A stretch of 41,345 bases of DNA from an uncultured Acetatifactor sp. (GTDB lineage Bacteria; Bacillota; Clostridia; Lachnospirales; Lachnospiraceae), in NCBI GenBank assembly GCA_910584235.1, contig CAJTZD010000035.1, positions 1 through 41,345 of the forward strand. The letters run 5' to 3'. The translations under genes were made by a program, and so were the position numbers. Under the pieces are notes generated by a model that did no database searches, was not told the DNA's origin, and worked only from the letters and a program-made list of their open reading frames with translations. Shown here piece after piece: positions 1 through 8,245 of the stretch; position 1 is the first letter of the stretch; every line of letters begins with the position of its first letter.

Positions 1-2
1 AT

Positions 3-500
3 GGCGGCAAGCTGTTCGCACTTGTCAATAGCCAGGCCGCGGGAGGCACCTTGGGCTTGGTGACCAGCGGTGCCAAAGCCTTGAATGTTTCGAGAAGCGT
101 CCTGGCAGACGCTGTGGCGTTTGATGCGCTTACAGATTTCTGGGATCGGGTTTCTAGGATTAGTGGGAATAAAGGCACTGGGGGCAGCATGGGAGCTAAC
201 GGAGGTTCTAAGGTTAGCATTGAAGCTGGAGATAAAACTCCCAGAGGGCGAGAGTACACGGAACATGGTGCAAGTCGAGCAAACGAAAGGGGATTTGACT
301 CTCAAAAAATTGATAGCATTATAGACAATAATTATAAGCATCGGATAAAGGAAATTGATAAAAAGACAGGATCAGTAACCTGGAGGTATCAAGATAAGCG
401 TGGAAACACTGTGATAACCGATGAATGGGGAAAGAAAATTGTTACAGTATATTCTTATCCAAAGTCGGCAAATGGTGGAAACTATATTCCTGCAAATTAA
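3..500 (+). CDS. C-terminal tip of an RHS-type polymorphic toxin (5' end outside window)
   Basis: The frame is open to the left edge, so this is the end of a longer gene; an internal ATG or TTG need not be the start. The first part (LVNSQAAGGTLG, then ALTDFWDRVS) looks like a linker between an RHS core and its toxic tip. The last ~75 residues hold HGASRANERGF, then ITDEWGKKIVTVYSYP. The H-x3-R...ERG helix followed by a closing IVTVY strand resembles DUF4258-like small RNase-fold toxin domains. The next gene is a small acidic AT-rich ORF, the usual position of an immunity gene. Toxin activity and target are inference; the RHS link rests on the RHS core remnant just downstream. Confidence 0.6.
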   Translation, partial: GGKLFALVNSQAAGGTLGLVTSGAKALNVSRSVLADAVAFDALTDFWDRVSRISGNKGTGGSMGANGGSKVSIEAGDKTPRGREYTEHGASRANERGFDSQKIDSIIDNNYKHRIKEIDKKTGSVTWRYQDKRGNTVITDEWGKKIVTVYSYPKSANGGNYIPAN

Positions 501-729
501 AATCAAATCCTGGTAGAGTATTGGAGAGCCATAGAGTAACAGAAATTGATTCCGCGACTAGATAGAGGTAGTTCTTGTAAATAATCCTTTTGTGGGCTTC
601 AAGCCTGGCAATGTATGGCATTGCTTAAGGCTGAAGCTTGCTAAGGAAAATGCAGTAAAACAGAGAATAGTAAGCGAAATCCCATTTGAAGACCAAACAG
701 TGTCTTTTGGGAGAAAGGCGAATTGTAAA

Positions 730-1065
730 ATGGAAAATAAATTTATAGAACTATTTAACAAATACCCATCTTATGTTGAATTAGGTATGATTATAGATAT
801 TCAATCTTTTTTTGATGGGCGAGAAGACATAAAGGAGTATGACCTTAATGTGGATGAAACTGAAAAAAAATTGTTGCTAAATATAAAATTAAAAGTATTT
901 TCCAAATGGTCTGCTCAGAAATTATTTTCTGAATTTGTATGTATTGAAGGATATGACGATATTAATTTATACATTTGCGAGAAAGAAGAACAACATGTTA
1001 GATACTTATACCTTACAGCTAATCAAAATTTTCGTGCTGTTAAGATGGAAATAGCTATTAAATAG
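730..1065 (+). CDS. Candidate immunity protein for the upstream RHS tip
   Basis: This encodes a 111-residue acidic protein beginning MENKFIELFNKYPSYVELG. I do not recognise the family. The frame is open upstream to 592, but the ATG at 730 is preferred because a purine-rich GGGAGAAAGG lies about 11 nt before it. The sequence is much richer in AT than the RHS remnant that follows, as is common for immunity genes acquired with a toxin tip. It starts 229 nt after the toxin stop. The role is inferred only from position, size and composition; it could be an unrelated small gene. Confidence 0.5.
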   Translation: MENKFIELFNKYPSYVELGMIIDIQSFFDGREDIKEYDLNVDETEKKLLLNIKLKVFSKWSAQKLFSEFVCIEGYDDINLYICEKEEQHVRYLYLTANQNFRAVKMEIAIK

Positions 1066-1124
1066 TATCTGATTTGTGCTGCCTATGGTACACCTCGAAG
1101 ACTATGCGATTTTTGGTCTAGCTT

Positions 1125-2308
1125 TTGAGGAAATCCCTCCAGATGGCCGCAGCCTATGACGGGGACGGCAACCGGGTCTACCAGGTAAACTACAACCCGG
1201 AGAAAGACGAGGACTTCAGCTGCTACTACCGCACCTACAACAGCTGCGACTACAACGGAACCGGCATCCAGTTGAAAGCAAGCGGCGAGGTCAGCCCCAC
1301 AGAGGAGGAACTTATAAACCTCATAGCCCCCGCAGGTGCCACCCTCACCAGCAAGTACGAACTCATCGAGTACGTCAATGACGTCAACCGTGAGTACGTG
1401 GAGGTCCTGGTGGAGCAGAACATCAACGGCAGGACGGATACCACCTACACCTACGGCGTAGATCGGATCAGCAGGGAACTCTTCAACCGGGCAAACAGAA
1501 CCTCCTACTACCTGGGCGAAACATAGATTTTCTTAGGCAGTGTATTTTGCTGCCTTAGAAAATCTTTTCACCCTACGACCCACGAGGAAGCGTAGCAGGC
1601 CTGGCAGACGCAAAAGGCCACCTGACCAAGACCTACCAGTACAGCGCCACCGGAGAACTGACCCACGGTGCAGCCGCCCACGAGAACGAGTACGCCTACA
1701 ACGGGGAGTCCTACAACCCCAACATCCAGAGCCAGTACCTGCGGGCCAGGTACTACAGCGTAGTGACGGCCAACTTCCTCACCGAGGACAGCTACCTGGG
1801 CAGTATAAACGAGCCCCTGACATTAAACCGGTACAACTACTGCATCAGCAGCTACCCCAACTATGAGGATCCCAGCGGGAACAGCCATAACGAGTACCAT
1901 CCCCAGGCAGAGATGATGGAGTACATGTACTGGCTTACCGGGGACGAAAAATACAGCGGGCTTGCAGAGGAACTGTACGGGCAGCAGATAGAAATGGAAT
2001 ACTACGAGGCCTCCACCTCGGCAGGTGTAGTGGACTCCGTGCTGGCCGCCGCGGCCAACACAGTCATATTTACCTATAATGTCGTAGCAATGGGCACAAA
2101 CCTGACACAATCGCTTTTCGCCAGGGAGCTTGGGAGCGAATACGGAGACAAAAGGTACGAGTATCCCGTCCCCCTGATCCCATGGGACACTGCGGACAAC
2201 TACCTGGAGAACAACGCGTCCAAAGTATGGAACATGGAAAGCTGCCATAACGGCAGGTGCGGCGGGGACGTCCTCGTGACCGCCGGAAGCTTTCTGGCGA
2301 GCGTCTAA
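1125..2308 (+). pseudogene. Orphan RHS core fragment with alternative C-terminal tip, frame-disrupted
   Basis: Two frames together encode the end of an RHS core. Frame 3 (1125-1526) has AYDGDGNRVYQVNYN and ends RTSYYLGET-stop. Frame 2 (about 1559-2308) resumes with PYDPRGSVAGLADAKGH, QSQYLRARYYS and NYCISSYPNYEDPSG, the classic end of RHS cores, followed by a different tip rich in Tyr and Glu ending AGSFLASV. No 5' part exists: a stop at 1119 lies just upstream. The break coincides with a palindromic repeat at 1514-1573. Codons are strongly C-ending, unlike the AT-rich genes before it. The layout matches an orphan tip cassette that could recombine with the full-length gene. It is presumably not translated as one protein. 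Confidence 0.75.
1514..1573. repeat. Palindromic repeat, copy 1 (hairpin A), inside RHS fragment
   Basis: Left arm 1525-1540 (AGATTTTCTTAGGCAG) pairs with 1550-1565 (CTGCCTTAGAAAATCT) with one mismatch and a 9-nt loop. Outer arms GGGCGAA and TTCACCC extend it. Compared with the copy at 26098, this one is inverted: its left flank GCGAAACAT equals the reverse complement of the right flank there. It introduces a TAG at 1524-1526 and shifts the reading frame of the RHS core. Confidence 0.75.
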
Positions 2309-2330
2309 CAAAATCAGAGGAGAGGCAGTG

Positions 2331-2396
2331 ATGTATGCAGGTCACAGGCCCTGTAATTGCGGTAATGCTTGTGGATGCATATACCACTGGAAGTAA
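2331..2396 (+). CDS. Tiny Cys-rich ORF (21 aa), doubtful
   Basis: An ATG at 2331, preceded by a purine-rich AGAGGAGAGG, opens a 21-codon frame encoding MYAGHRPCNCGNACGCIYHW-K. It lies 22 nt after the broken RHS tip. Four Cys in a CxC...CxC arrangement with two His is unusual for a chance frame, but the length gives no statistical support. It could be the remnant of a longer gene. I do not recognise it. Confidence 0.2.
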   Translation: MYAGHRPCNCGNACGCIYHWK

Positions 2397-2479
2397 CCTA
2401 GTTACGCAGATGGAAAATATGTTCCTTATTCCAATTCCATATGTATTCCATACCTTTAAGGGTGCTTGTCGTACGGGGG

Positions 2480-4126
2480 TCAAGGAGCAAAATTTTTGGC
2501 TGCTGCCTCCAGCGCCTCGTCGATATTGGCGCAGAAGTTCTCTTTGCCGATCCGCTGGGTGAGTCCTGCCTTATCCATTACTTTTTTCGGCTGTTCATTC
2601 ACATGGGAGAGGATGACGCGGACGCCTCTCTTTTCGCATTTTTCCAGAAACTCTGCCAGGGAGTGCATGGCGGTGGCGTCCATGGCGTTCACGCTGCGCA
2701 TGCGCAGGATCAAACAGGTGGTGTCTTCCTTTAAAGAGATGCGCAAGATTTTGTGGGCCGCAGCGAAAAACATCGGTCCGGAAATCTCGTAAACCAAAGT
2801 GTGGCTTGGCACCGCGCGGAGGGAAAGGGCATCAGGATCGTCCTCCTCGTCGACATATTTCCAGCCTTTCACTTCCGTCACATCGCTCATGCGCTTCATA
2901 AACAAAATCGCGCCCAGCAGGATGCCCGCCGAAATCGCCAGCACCAGGTCAAAGACAACCGTAAGCACAAAGCTTAAGGCCAGCACCACAACATCGCTCC
3001 TGGGAGAGGATTTGAACAGATGCAAAAAGGAACGCCAACCGCTCATATTGTATGCCACCATAAACAGGATGGCGGCAATGCAGGGCATGGGAATCAGCGC
3101 CGCGTAGGGCATCAAAATGACCAGAATCAGCACCAGCGTGACGGAGTGCACCATACCGGCAATGGGGGTGCGTCCGCCGTTCTTGATGTTGGCAGCGGTT
3201 CTCGCGATTGCGCCTGTGGCGGGGATGCCGCCGAAGAGCGCGGAGCCGATATTGCCGACGCCCTGCGCGATCAGCTCCATGTTGGAGCGGTGCCTGGAGT
3301 TTATCATGCTGTCTGAAACCACGCAGGAGAGCAGGGATTCGATAGCAGCAAGGATTGCAATGGTAAAGGCGTCGGGCAGGATATCGCCTACCTCTTTCCA
3401 GGTGAAAGAGGGCAGGCGCAGGCTCGGCAGCTTGTTGCTGATCTCGTAGAGATCGCCGATGGTGTTCACTTTCATGCCAAGAAGCTTTACCATTAGGATG
3501 CCGGCAATCACGGCGATCAGAGAGCCGGGAACGGTCTTGTTGACATAAGGCCAGATAATCAGGATGGCAAGGCAGACCAGGCCCACAGCCAGCGCCTGCA
3601 CGTTAATGGTCGAGATATTTTTAATCACTGCTTCCAGCTTTTCCATAGTCTCGATCGTCACGGTTCCCTCGGGATAAGCCAGTCCCAGGAAGTCCTTGAC
3701 CTGACCGATGGCGATGGTGACGGCGATACCCGCCGTGAAGCCCGTGGTAATGGTGTAGGGGATATATTTAATCAGGTTACCCAGGCGCAGAAAGCCCATT
3801 GCCATCAGAATGACGCCCGCAAGGACGGTGGCAAGAATCAGTCCGTCCATGCCCTTGGTGGCGACGATGCCCGCTACAATGGTAGCGAAAGCGGCGGTAG
3901 GCCCCGCAATCTGGACGCGGCTTCCGCCCAGAAAGGAAATCAGAAAGCCAGCCACAATGGCGGTGTAGATACCCTCCTCCGGCCCCACGCCGGACGCCAG
4001 CGCCAGCGCGATTGATAAGGGCAGCGCGATAATGGCCACGATGATGCCCGCGATCACGTCCTTGACGAACTGCCCCTTTGTGTAGGTTTTCATCACGGAA
4101 AATAACTTCGGCTTTAACTTTTCCAT
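2480..4126 (-). CDS. SulP family anion permease with STAS domain
   Basis: The 548-residue protein is a secondary transporter of the SLC26/SulP family, predicted to move sulfate, bicarbonate or another small anion across the cytoplasmic membrane. The N-terminal ~390 residues are a run of hydrophobic helices with family signatures such as GGSRVQIAGPTAAFATIV and FGGIPATGAIARTAANIKNG. The last ~110 residues are a cytoplasmic STAS domain (HTLVYEISGPMFFAAAHKIL, then VNAMDATAMHSLAEFLEKC). The start ATG has GGGAG about 11 nt upstream. It is a single gene, divergent from the FabT-like regulator. Substrate cannot be told from sequence; no carbonic anhydrase or sulfur-assimilation gene is adjacent. Confidence 0.93.
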   Translation of the reverse strand: MEKLKPKLFSVMKTYTKGQFVKDVIAGIIVAIIALPLSIALALASGVGPEEGIYTAIVAGFLISFLGGSRVQIAGPTAAFATIVAGIVATKGMDGLILATVLAGVILMAMGFLRLGNLIKYIPYTITTGFTAGIAVTIAIGQVKDFLGLAYPEGTVTIETMEKLEAVIKNISTINVQALAVGLVCLAILIIWPYVNKTVPGSLIAVIAGILMVKLLGMKVNTIGDLYEISNKLPSLRLPSFTWKEVGDILPDAFTIAILAAIESLLSCVVSDSMINSRHRSNMELIAQGVGNIGSALFGGIPATGAIARTAANIKNGGRTPIAGMVHSVTLVLILVILMPYAALIPMPCIAAILFMVAYNMSGWRSFLHLFKSSPRSDVVVLALSFVLTVVFDLVLAISAGILLGAILFMKRMSDVTEVKGWKYVDEEDDPDALSLRAVPSHTLVYEISGPMFFAAAHKILRISLKEDTTCLILRMRSVNAMDATAMHSLAEFLEKCEKRGVRVILSHVNEQPKKVMDKAGLTQRIGKENFCANIDEALEAAAKNFAP

Positions 4127-4212
4127 AGCAAGATCAACTCCCGTTTTCTTATGCGTTATCTGTCAGCAGCTTTGCAGTGTTTCCCTGTCTGCATCGGCAC
4201 GCCAATAGTTTC

Positions 4213-4241
4213 ATTCTAGTATGATTTGCCGCTTTTTTCAA
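4213..4241 (-). promoter_or_regulatory. Sigma-A type promoter of the SulP gene
   Basis: Read on the minus strand, TTGAAA (4241-4236) and TAGAAT (4218-4213) are separated by 17 nt, about 90 nt upstream of the SulP start. Spacing is ideal and both boxes are close to consensus. Confidence 0.6.
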
Positions 4242-4308
4242 GCATTTTTTGCGCCGTGTATAACGATGACGGAATCAGAGAGATGCAGCACATCGCTTTT
4301 ATTGTCTA

Positions 4309-4339
4309 TTGACTTTTTCGCGGAAATGGGTAACATAAT
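4309..4339 (+). promoter_or_regulatory. Probable promoter of the FabT-like regulator gene
   Basis: TTGACT at 4309-4314 is a good -35 box. The -10 region is in the AT-rich run 4331-4346 (best CATAAT at 4334 with a 19-nt spacer), so the exact box is unclear. An imperfect inverted repeat CCTGT...ACAGG (4350-4369) between promoter and gene might be an operator. Confidence 0.4.
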
Positions 4340-4394
4340 ATATTATAGGCCTGTCCGTTTGTGAACAGGACTTTGGGAGGATAGCGGGAGAAGC

Positions 4395-4847
4395 ATGGCA
4401 CAGAATACAAAGCGCTCTATCAACGAACTGTTAGTCAGCCTGTTCAATCATGTGATGGACATGGAGGCGAAAGCCGTGATCACGGAGGAGTACAGGGACA
4501 TCACCAACAATGACATGCATATCATAGAGGCCATCGGCATAGAGGAGCCCAGGAACATGTCCGTGATAGCCCGCAGACTCAGCGTCACGGTGAGCACCCT
4601 GACTACAAATATGAACGGACTGGAGCGCAAGGGTTATATCAAGAGGGAACGCAGCCAGCAAGACAAGAGAGTAGTATATGTCCTGCTGACAGAAAAAGGA
4701 CGGAAAGCTTTTTACCATCACCGGGATTTTCACAAAAAAATGATCAGGGCCATAGTCAGGGACTTAGGGGAGGAAGAGATGGAGGTTCTGTACCGCTGCC
4801 TTGTAAATCTGAATGCTTTTCTGGAGGCCGGAACCGGGGGCGACTAA
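4395..4847 (+). CDS. MarR family regulator, FabT-like
   Basis: The 150-residue protein is a winged-helix MarR-type DNA-binding regulator. It opens with NTKRSINELLVSLFNHVMDM and carries the helix-turn-helix and wing in MSVIARRLSVTVSTLTTNM, LERKGYIKRERSQQDKRVVY and LLTEKGRKAFYHH. The motif pattern (NDMHIIEAIG, two consecutive Thr before NMNGLERKGYI) is what I recall of FabT, the repressor of fatty-acid synthesis genes in streptococci and relatives. It lies 61 nt upstream of a cardiolipin synthase gene, so a role in membrane-lipid control is plausible. No fab genes are in the window. The start follows GGGAG. The FabT assignment is inference from motif similarity. Confidence 0.8.
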   Translation: MAQNTKRSINELLVSLFNHVMDMEAKAVITEEYRDITNNDMHIIEAIGIEEPRNMSVIARRLSVTVSTLTTNMNGLERKGYIKRERSQQDKRVVYVLLTEKGRKAFYHHRDFHKKMIRAIVRDLGEEEMEVLYRCLVNLNAFLEAGTGGD

Positions 4848-4908
4848 AGTACGGCATTGCCGTCCGGGAGGTTGAATGGATGTCCGACAATAGATAAGAG
4901 GTATGAGC

Positions 4909-6468
4909 ATGAACATGGGAGAGAAAGTCAATCAGGTACTGGGAAAGCTAAAGACTGTGATCTATGGCAGGTTTGTGATGATTCTGCTGGGTTTTTTGAC
5001 GCAGCTGATCCTGCTGCTGCTGGGATACATTCTCCTGCGCAATTACAGCTATCTGTTTTATGCGCTTTTTCTGGCAATCAGCGCTGTGGTGGTGATTTAT
5101 ATCTATAATGCGCCGGGGAATCCGGATCTGAAACTGTCATGGATGCTGCCCATTGCCATATTTCCTATTTTCGGCGCCATCTTTTATATGACTATTGTTA
5201 TGCAGCCCGGCATTACGGTTCTGCATGAGCGGCTGAAAGAGCTGTCGGAAGATACGAAGAAATATGTGCATCCCAGAGAGGACACAAGGGACAAGCTGCG
5301 TACAGAGAGTCCCCACATGGGGCAGCTGGCCTATTACCTGGAAAAATATGACTACAGTCCGGTCTACGACAATACACAGATGAAATATTACGCGCTGGGG
5401 GACAGCCAGTTCGTAGACATGGTGGAGGAGCTGAAGAAAGCGGAAAAGTATATCTTTATGGAATTTTTCATTGTGTCCGGCGGGCAGATGCTGGGGACGA
5501 TTCTGGATATTCTGAAAGAAAAAGCAAAGCAGGGCGTGGAGGTCCGTTTCATGTGCGACGGCACCAATGTGCTGTGGAATCTGCCGAATTTCTTTCCGCA
5601 GATGCTGGAGGCGGAGGGGATACACTGTAAGATGTTCGCACCCATCCGCCCGGTCTTCTCCCCCCATTACAACAATCGGGACCACCGCAAAATTCTGGTC
5701 ATTGACGGTAAGGTAGCTTTTACCGGCGGCATCAATCTGGCTGATGAATATATCAATGAAAAGGAGCGCTTCGGCCATTGGAAAGATGTGGGCGCCATGA
5801 TCCGGGGAGAAGCCGTGGAGCGTTTCACCTATATGTTCCTGGAATTGTGGGATGTGGACGAAAAAGAAAGGGAAGCCTATGAGAAATATACGCTTGTGCC
5901 GGAGGCTTCCGTGTCCAGCGACGGCTATGCCATTCCCTACAGCGTCTCTCCGCTGGGAACAGAGCGGGTGGGGCAGATGGTGTATCTGGAGATCCTGAAT
6001 ACAGCCCATACTTATGTGCATATCATGACTCCCTATCTGGTGCCGGATTATCAGCTGCTGACAGCTATGACTTACGCCGTGAAGCGGGGCGTGGAGGTGG
6101 TCATTATCATGCCTCATATTCCGGATAAGAAATATGCTTTCCTGTTGGCCAAGACCTATTATGACCAGCTGCTGGAGGCGGGGGTGAGAATCTGCGAATA
6201 CGAGCCGGGTTTCGTCCATGCAAAGGTATTTGTGTCGGATGACGTAAAGGCTGTGATAGGTACGGTGAACCTGGATTACCGAAGTCTGTTCCACCATTTT
6301 GAATGCGGTGCGGTGCTGTACCGGAATTCTCAGATCGCGGTGATGGAGCAGGATTTTCAGGATACGCTGAAAAAAAGCATTGAAGTGAAAGAAGGGGATT
6401 ATAAAAAACTGAAGCTTTGGGAGAGGATGCTGGGAAGAGTCATGCGTCTGGTGGCGCCGCTTATATGA
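4909..6468 (+). CDS. cls: Cardiolipin synthase (phospholipase D superfamily)
   Basis: This enzyme joins two phosphatidylglycerol molecules to make cardiolipin at the cytoplasmic membrane. The ~519-residue protein has two N-terminal membrane segments, a PLD N-terminal region (NAPGNPDLKLSWM) and two HKD catalytic motifs: DHRKILVIDGKVAFTGGINL and VHAKVFVSDDVKAVIGTVNL. Both have complete H, K and D residues. Three in-frame ATGs exist at 4903, 4909 and 4915; AGAGG at 4897-4901 is only 1 nt from the first but 7 nt from 4909, so 4909 is chosen. It follows the FabT-like gene in the same direction and ends in a clear terminator. Confidence 0.93.
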   Translation: MNMGEKVNQVLGKLKTVIYGRFVMILLGFLTQLILLLLGYILLRNYSYLFYALFLAISAVVVIYIYNAPGNPDLKLSWMLPIAIFPIFGAIFYMTIVMQPGITVLHERLKELSEDTKKYVHPREDTRDKLRTESPHMGQLAYYLEKYDYSPVYDNTQMKYYALGDSQFVDMVEELKKAEKYIFMEFFIVSGGQMLGTILDILKEKAKQGVEVRFMCDGTNVLWNLPNFFPQMLEAEGIHCKMFAPIRPVFSPHYNNRDHRKILVIDGKVAFTGGINLADEYINEKERFGHWKDVGAMIRGEAVERFTYMFLELWDVDEKEREAYEKYTLVPEASVSSDGYAIPYSVSPLGTERVGQMVYLEILNTAHTYVHIMTPYLVPDYQLLTAMTYAVKRGVEVVIIMPHIPDKKYAFLLAKTYYDQLLEAGVRICEYEPGFVHAKVFVSDDVKAVIGTVNLDYRSLFHHFECGAVLYRNSQIAVMEQDFQDTLKKSIEVKEGDYKKLKLWERMLGRVMRLVAPLI

Positions 6469-6502
6469 CGGCTTCCCCGGGCTGCGGATAAAGTCAGAAG
6501 TC

Positions 6503-6536
6503 AAGGGCAGGGATCACTGCCCTTTTATTGTTTTTG
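6503..6536 (+). terminator. Rho-independent terminator after cls
   Basis: Stem AAGGGCAG (6503-6510) pairs with CTGCCCTT (6517-6524) around a 6-nt loop, followed by a T-rich tail TTATTGTTTTTG. Confidence 0.85.
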
Positions 6537-6543
6537 TCTATCA

Positions 6544-6571
6544 TGAAACTTTCTGCGCTGTACATCGTCTA
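6544..6571 (+). promoter_or_regulatory. ECF-sigma-type promoter ahead of the sigma/anti-sigma operon
   Basis: TGAAAC (6544-6549) and CGTCTA (6566-6571) are separated by 16 nt. This is the consensus form reported for Bacillus ECF sigma factors (SigM/SigV/SigX/SigW group), located ~50 nt before the ECF sigma gene, which suggests autoregulation. A hairpin GACGGC...GCCGTC (6582-6601) follows in the leader. Confidence 0.7.
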
Positions 6572-6623
6572 TTAGGTCAGGGACGGCAGGGAAGAGCCGT
6601 CGGACCTAGGAGGGAGGCATACT

Positions 6624-7184
6624 TTGACGGATGCAAAGATACTGGATCTATATTGGGAAAGAGAGGAACAGGCCATCTATGAGTCCCAGAAAGCCTATGG
6701 GAAATATTGCTATCATGTCGCCTGGAACATCCTCTATTCCAGAGAGGATTCCGATGAGTGCGTAAACGACACCTGGCTGCGGGCCTGGAACGCCATACCG
6801 CCTAAGAGGCCCGGCAAGCTGGCTTTGTTTTTGGGGACCATCACACGGAATCTGTCCCTGGACAGATGGAAAGAAAGGCGTGCTATGAAAAGGGGAAAAG
6901 GAGAGATGGAGCTTGCGCTGGACGAGCTGGCGGAATGCCTGCCCGATGCACACAATACAGAGGCGGAGGCAGAGGCGGCGGAATTGGAACGGCTGGTGAA
7001 TGATTTCCTGCAGAGACTGCCGGAGCGGGAATGCAATATTTTTCTGCGTCGTTACTGGTATGTAGAGGAGTACAGCGATATTGCCAGACGCTATGACATG
7101 AAGCTGAATACGGTGAAGACCTCCCTGTTCCGCACCAGGGGAAAGCTGCGGGAATATCTGGAAAGAGAGGGCGTAATCATATGA
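6624..7184 (+). CDS. ECF subfamily RNA polymerase sigma factor
   Basis: The 186-residue protein has only sigma regions 2 and 4, as ECF factors do. Region 2 includes YYxxxWNILYSREDSDECVN-like residues and TWLRAWNAIPP; region 4 includes FLRRYWYVEEYSDIARRYD and LNTVKTSLFRTRGKLREYL, a helix-turn-helix for the -35 box. The start is TTG at 6624, chosen because AGGAGGGAGG ends about 6 nt before it and no ATG fits. The stop overlaps the start of the anti-sigma gene by 4 nt (ATGA), indicating translational coupling. It probably directs transcription of its own operon from the TGAAAC-N16-CGTCTA promoter upstream. The signal and regulon are unknown. Confidence 0.9.
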   Translation: MTDAKILDLYWEREEQAIYESQKAYGKYCYHVAWNILYSREDSDECVNDTWLRAWNAIPPKRPGKLALFLGTITRNLSLDRWKERRAMKRGKGEMELALDELAECLPDAHNTEAEAEAAELERLVNDFLQRLPERECNIFLRRYWYVEEYSDIARRYDMKLNTVKTSLFRTRGKLREYLEREGVII

Positions 7185-8245
7185 GCAGGGACGGAGAGTT
7201 TGAAAAAAAGTATCCGGACAGGGAAGGGCAGGAGCGTGCCATGCGGCTCATGGAGGCGCTGTCAGGGGTGGATGAGAGACTGCTGGAACGCTGCGGCCGG
7301 GAGAGGAAAACAAGGCCTCTGTGGCGGAATATGAGAGCCGTTGCGGCGGCGGCGTGCCTGGCGGCAGTGGGAGCGGTAAGCTGGGGGGGATATCAGCTGT
7401 CCAATCTGAAGATGGGCAGCGCCGATCTGTCCGGCGGTGCAGCGGAAAATTGCGTGACGGAAGAGGGAAACGAGGCGTCTCCCCGGGAGGAGGTATCGGG
7501 GGATGCCGCTCAGAGGGAAAACGAGGCAAAGGAAGAAGAGACCGTAACGAGCCGGCCCGAGAGCATGGGAGACACTGTTGAAGACGAAAAACAGTCCGAC
7601 GTACTTTCCGGTGCGGAAGCCGATAGCAAAGAACGGGCGGGGCAGGAGATGGCCGCAGACAACGGAACCCAGTCCGGCTCGGTGGGGATGCCGGAAAACG
7701 GCGGGGAAGAAGAGACCCCGGTGGATGTGGAGAGCTGCCTGCCGCTTAAGTCGGAGAAGCTGACGGAGGCGGAGAGCAGAAGCCGGGAAGCGTTGGGAGC
7801 TTATGTGCCAGGGGTGCTGCCTGAGGGCTATGTCTTTGAGGAAGCCTATACCCTGCCGGATGCAAGCCAGGCGAACCTGACTGTGTGCTGGACCAGGGGG
7901 ATGGACTCCATCATGCTGCATCTGGAAAAACCGGAGAAGCTGCCGGCCACGGTGGATGTGGCCAGGAGAGAGAGCTATGACCAGCGTCTGTACGAGATTC
8001 CCTATGGAGAGACTGTGCCGGAGGATTACCGGGAGAGTTTCTGGAATCCGGTTTTTGCCGCGCAGGATTTCACGCTGGAGATTGTGGAGAGCCGGATGAA
8101 ATCCTATGATGATGCGGGAGATACGGATACGCCGAGGGGGAATTTCAGCGTATTGTATCCGGACGGTGTGGTGGTGCGGTTCAATGGCCGGGGTACGGCG
8201 CAGGAGATATGGGAGATGTTCTGTTCCATGGGAGAGAGTGAATAG
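7181..8245 (+). CDS. Membrane-anchored anti-sigma factor (cognate to the ECF sigma)
   Basis: The 354-residue protein has a cytoplasmic N-terminal segment of ~50 residues, one membrane helix at ~52-71 (MRAVAAAACLAAVGAVSWGG), a ~110-residue very acidic low-complexity linker, and a folded outer domain from ~190 (ALGAYVPGVLPEGYVFEEAY onward). That layout, and the ATGA overlap with the sigma gene, fit an anti-sigma factor that holds the sigma at the membrane until a surface signal releases it. I see no named zinc anti-sigma motif (HxxxCxxC) in the N-terminus, so the sigma-binding element is of another type. Its stop codon lies in the first bases of a perfect 24-bp palindrome. Confidence 0.75.
   Translation: MSRDGEFEKKYPDREGQERAMRLMEALSGVDERLLERCGRERKTRPLWRNMRAVAAAACLAAVGAVSWGGYQLSNLKMGSADLSGGAAENCVTEEGNEASPREEVSGDAAQRENEAKEEETVTSRPESMGDTVEDEKQSDVLSGAEADSKERAGQEMAADNGTQSGSVGMPENGGEEETPVDVESCLPLKSEKLTEAESRSREALGAYVPGVLPEGYVFEEAYTLPDASQANLTVCWTRGMDSIMLHLEKPEKLPATVDVARRESYDQRLYEIPYGETVPEDYRESFWNPVFAAQDFTLEIVESRMKSYDDAGDTDTPRGNFSVLYPDGVVVRFNGRGTAQEIWEMFCSMGESE

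Noticed and set aside
1540..1866. 108-codon frame rich in Arg and Pro within the RHS fragment
   Set aside because: It is the wrong frame over the RHS core; the neighbouring frame gives recognisable PYDPRGSVAGL and YLRARYYS.
5137..6504. 455-codon open frame on the minus strand
   Set aside because: It lies entirely opposite cls, whose HKD motifs are intact; the His/Gln-rich translation is a codon-bias shadow.
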